Shown here piece by piece: positions 62,858 to 64,000 of a stretch of DNA of 64,000 nt. A program made the position numbers and the translations under genes. This DNA is from Oceanobacillus massiliensis str. N'diop. Lineage in GTDB: Bacteria; Bacillota; Bacilli; Bacillales; Amphibacillaceae. The first letter of the stretch is position 1. Each line of letters opens with the position of its first letter. The DNA is taken from NCBI RefSeq assembly GCF_000285495.1, contig NZ_HE610976.1, positions 873,611 to 937,610 of the forward strand, in the 5' to 3' direction. The notes beneath the pieces are model-generated. The model saw only the letters and a list, made by a program, of their open reading frames with translations. It was not told the origin of the DNA and ran no database searches.

Positions 62858-63967
62858 ATGACGAATACTGCTATTATTCAATTCCACAATGTTACAAAGC
62901 AATTTGATCATGACCCGGCCATACTGAACCAGGTCAACTTCGAAATTGAAAGAGGAAAATTTTACACCTTGCTTGGACCATCTGGCTGCGGGAAGACGAC
63001 AATCCTTCGTCTAATTGCAGGGTTTACGGAAGCCACTGCCGGGGATATTTATTTTGACGGGAAAAAGATCAATCATATCCCTGCAAATAAGCGTCAGGTA
63101 AATACTGTTTTTCAGGATTATGCATTATTTCCCCATTTAAATGTTTTTGAGAATGTTGCTTTTGGTTTACGTATCAAAAAAATGAAAAAGGAAGCCATTG
63201 CCGCGAAGGTAAAGGAAGCATTGAGCTTTGTAAATCTAATTGGCTATGAGGACAGGGAGATCAAGGATATGTCAGGCGGTCAGCGTCAGCGTGTAGCAAT
63301 CGCTCGGGCAATCGTCAATGAACCAGAAGTAATTCTGTTAGACGAACCATTATCGGCGCTCGATCTTAAGCTGCGTTATCAAATGCAATACGAATTACGT
63401 GAACTGCAGCGCCGGCTTGGAATAACGTTTATCTTTGTCACACATGACCAGGAAGAAGCCCTGGCAATGTCCGATGAGATCTTTGTTATCAATAAAGGGA
63501 AAATTCAACAGAGCGGAACACCAAATGATATCTATGATGAACCAATCAACCGCTTTGTTGCCGATTTCATCGGGGAATCCAATATCGTAAAAGCCACGAT
63601 GATTGAAGACTATATTGTTGAATTCGGCGGAAATAGGTTCGAGTGTGTGGACATGGGTATGAATCCGAATGAACCTGTGGAAGTGGTTATCCGACCGGAG
63701 GATTTGGAAATCACTTCCGTGGAAAACGGCATGCTGAAGGTAAAGGTTGAATCACAGTTATTCCGCGGTGTGCATTATGAAATGACTGGCTATGATAAAG
63801 AAGGAAATGAATGGCTTGTCCAATCAACCAAAAAAGTAACGGTTGGTAACGAAATCGGCCTTCGCTTCGATCCGGAATCCATCCATGTTATGCGCTTCAA
63901 TGAAACGGAAGAAGACTTTGACCGCCGTTTGGATTCGTATTCGGAGGGGGAAGCAAATGGACAATAA
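62858..63967 (+). CDS. potA: Spermidine/putrescine ABC transporter ATPase
   Basis: A 369-residue ATP-binding subunit. Walker [20 protein letters not shown]-loop [20 protein letters not shown], signature [15 protein letters not shown], Walker [17 protein letters not shown], and the C-terminal TOBE domain from about residue 240. The ATG at 62858 follows AAGGAG; an ATG seven codons earlier overlaps it. It is the first gene of the pot operon and overlaps potB by 11 bases. Confidence 0.94.
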   Translation: MTNTAIIQFHNVTKQFDHDPAILNQVNFEIERGKFYTLLGPSGCGKTTILRLIAGFTEATAGDIYFDGKKINHIPANKRQVNTVFQDYALFPHLNVFENVAFGLRIKKMKKEAIAAKVKEALSFVNLIGYEDREIKDMSGGQRQRVAIARAIVNEPEVILLDEPLSALDLKLRYQMQYELRELQRRLGITFIFVTHDQEEALAMSDEIFVINKGKIQQSGTPNDIYDEPINRFVADFIGESNIVKATMIEDYIVEFGGNRFECVDMGMNPNEPVEVVIRPEDLEITSVENGMLKVKVESQLFRGVHYEMTGYDKEGNEWLVQSTKKVTVGNEIGLRFDPESIHVMRFNETEEDFDRRLDSYSEGEANGQ

Positions 63968-64000
63968 AGTTTCACGCAATCTCTACATGATTCCTTATGG
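63957..64000 (+). CDS. potB: Permease gene potB, 5' end only
   Basis: The ATG at 63957 lies in the end of potA with GGAGGGGG upstream. The first residues [15 protein letters not shown] resemble the N-terminus of PotB-type permeases. The gene runs off the window. Confidence 0.75.
   Translation, partial: MDNKVSRNLYMIPY

Overview
The window looks like chromosomal DNA of a spore-forming, salt- or alkali-adapted member of the Bacillaceae (Oceanobacillus/Virgibacillus-like). Reasons: strong AGGAGG-type ribosome binding sites with frequent TTG and GTG starts, B. subtilis-like gene sets (des-desK-desR, yhfK, yutJ, ypvA, ykhA), SAM and preQ1-I riboswitches, spore genes (sspH, a cwlC-like amidase), and a NaChBac-type sodium channel near a complete seven-gene Mrp antiporter operon. 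The genus is an inference from sequence style, not from a search. No rRNA, tRNA, prophage or CRISPR array was seen.

Layout. 0-9 kb, minus strand: Qnr-like pentapeptide protein, sodium channel, CYP152 peroxygenase P450, mrpABCDEFG. 9.5-14.7 kb: a stand-alone KdpD-like universal-stress-protein domain, the cold-response operon des-desK-desR with a DesR-type operator, a Nudix CoA pyrophosphatase and a lipoprotein. 15-26 kb: DinG-type helicase, Fsr-like exporter, acetyl-CoA hydrolase/CoA-transferase behind a LytTR regulator, the Rex-controlled ldh-lctP operon, yutJ. 26-33 kb: oppA, argG-argH with ARG boxes, yhfK, cidA/lrgA-cidB/lrgB. 33-37 kb: pstSCAB with four PhoP half-sites at 11-bp spacing. 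38-43 kb: gtrA-like gene, SAM riboswitch driving a YbdH/HcxA-like dehydrogenase and metQ, then arsR-arsB-arsC. 43-51 kb: cwlC-like amidase, dtpT, preQ1-I riboswitch with a VUT transporter, lysoplasmalogenase, tsuA-like transporter, acyl-CoA thioesterase. 51-64 kb: LysR regulator, duplicated FMN reductases, OsmC, alkyltransferase-like protein, an IS110-family element, sspH, alr, a YkvI-like transporter, an Spx paralogue lacking the second switch cysteine, and the start of potABCD.

Between genes lies an unusually rich set of non-coding repeats. A modular dispersed repeat (modules called D, A, B and C here) occurs at five places (21, 37, 44.5, 47.8 and 55-57.7 kb). A and B are about 100 and 112 bp with different perfect terminal inverted repeats but shared inner sequence. 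The 55-57 kb copy is split by the IS110 element, and comparison with the 21 kb copy gives a putative insertion junction (dinucleotide CT) and exposes a structured non-coding segment that is a candidate bridge RNA. Two further repeat families are a 30-base element (four copies) and arrays of GAAGATATA-like units at about 20-bp spacing (1.6 and 48.8 kb).

Together the genes describe ion homeostasis (Na+ entry, Na+/H+ exchange), membrane-fluidity sensing, redox control of fermentation (Rex, ldh, lactate permease), phosphate, methionine, queuosine-precursor, thiosulfate, peptide and polyamine uptake, arsenic resistance and sporulation. The most novel-looking items are the repeat mosaic with its IS110 insertion, the three-palindrome operator in the spx-like promoter, and the SAM-riboswitch/HcxA-like/metQ operon.
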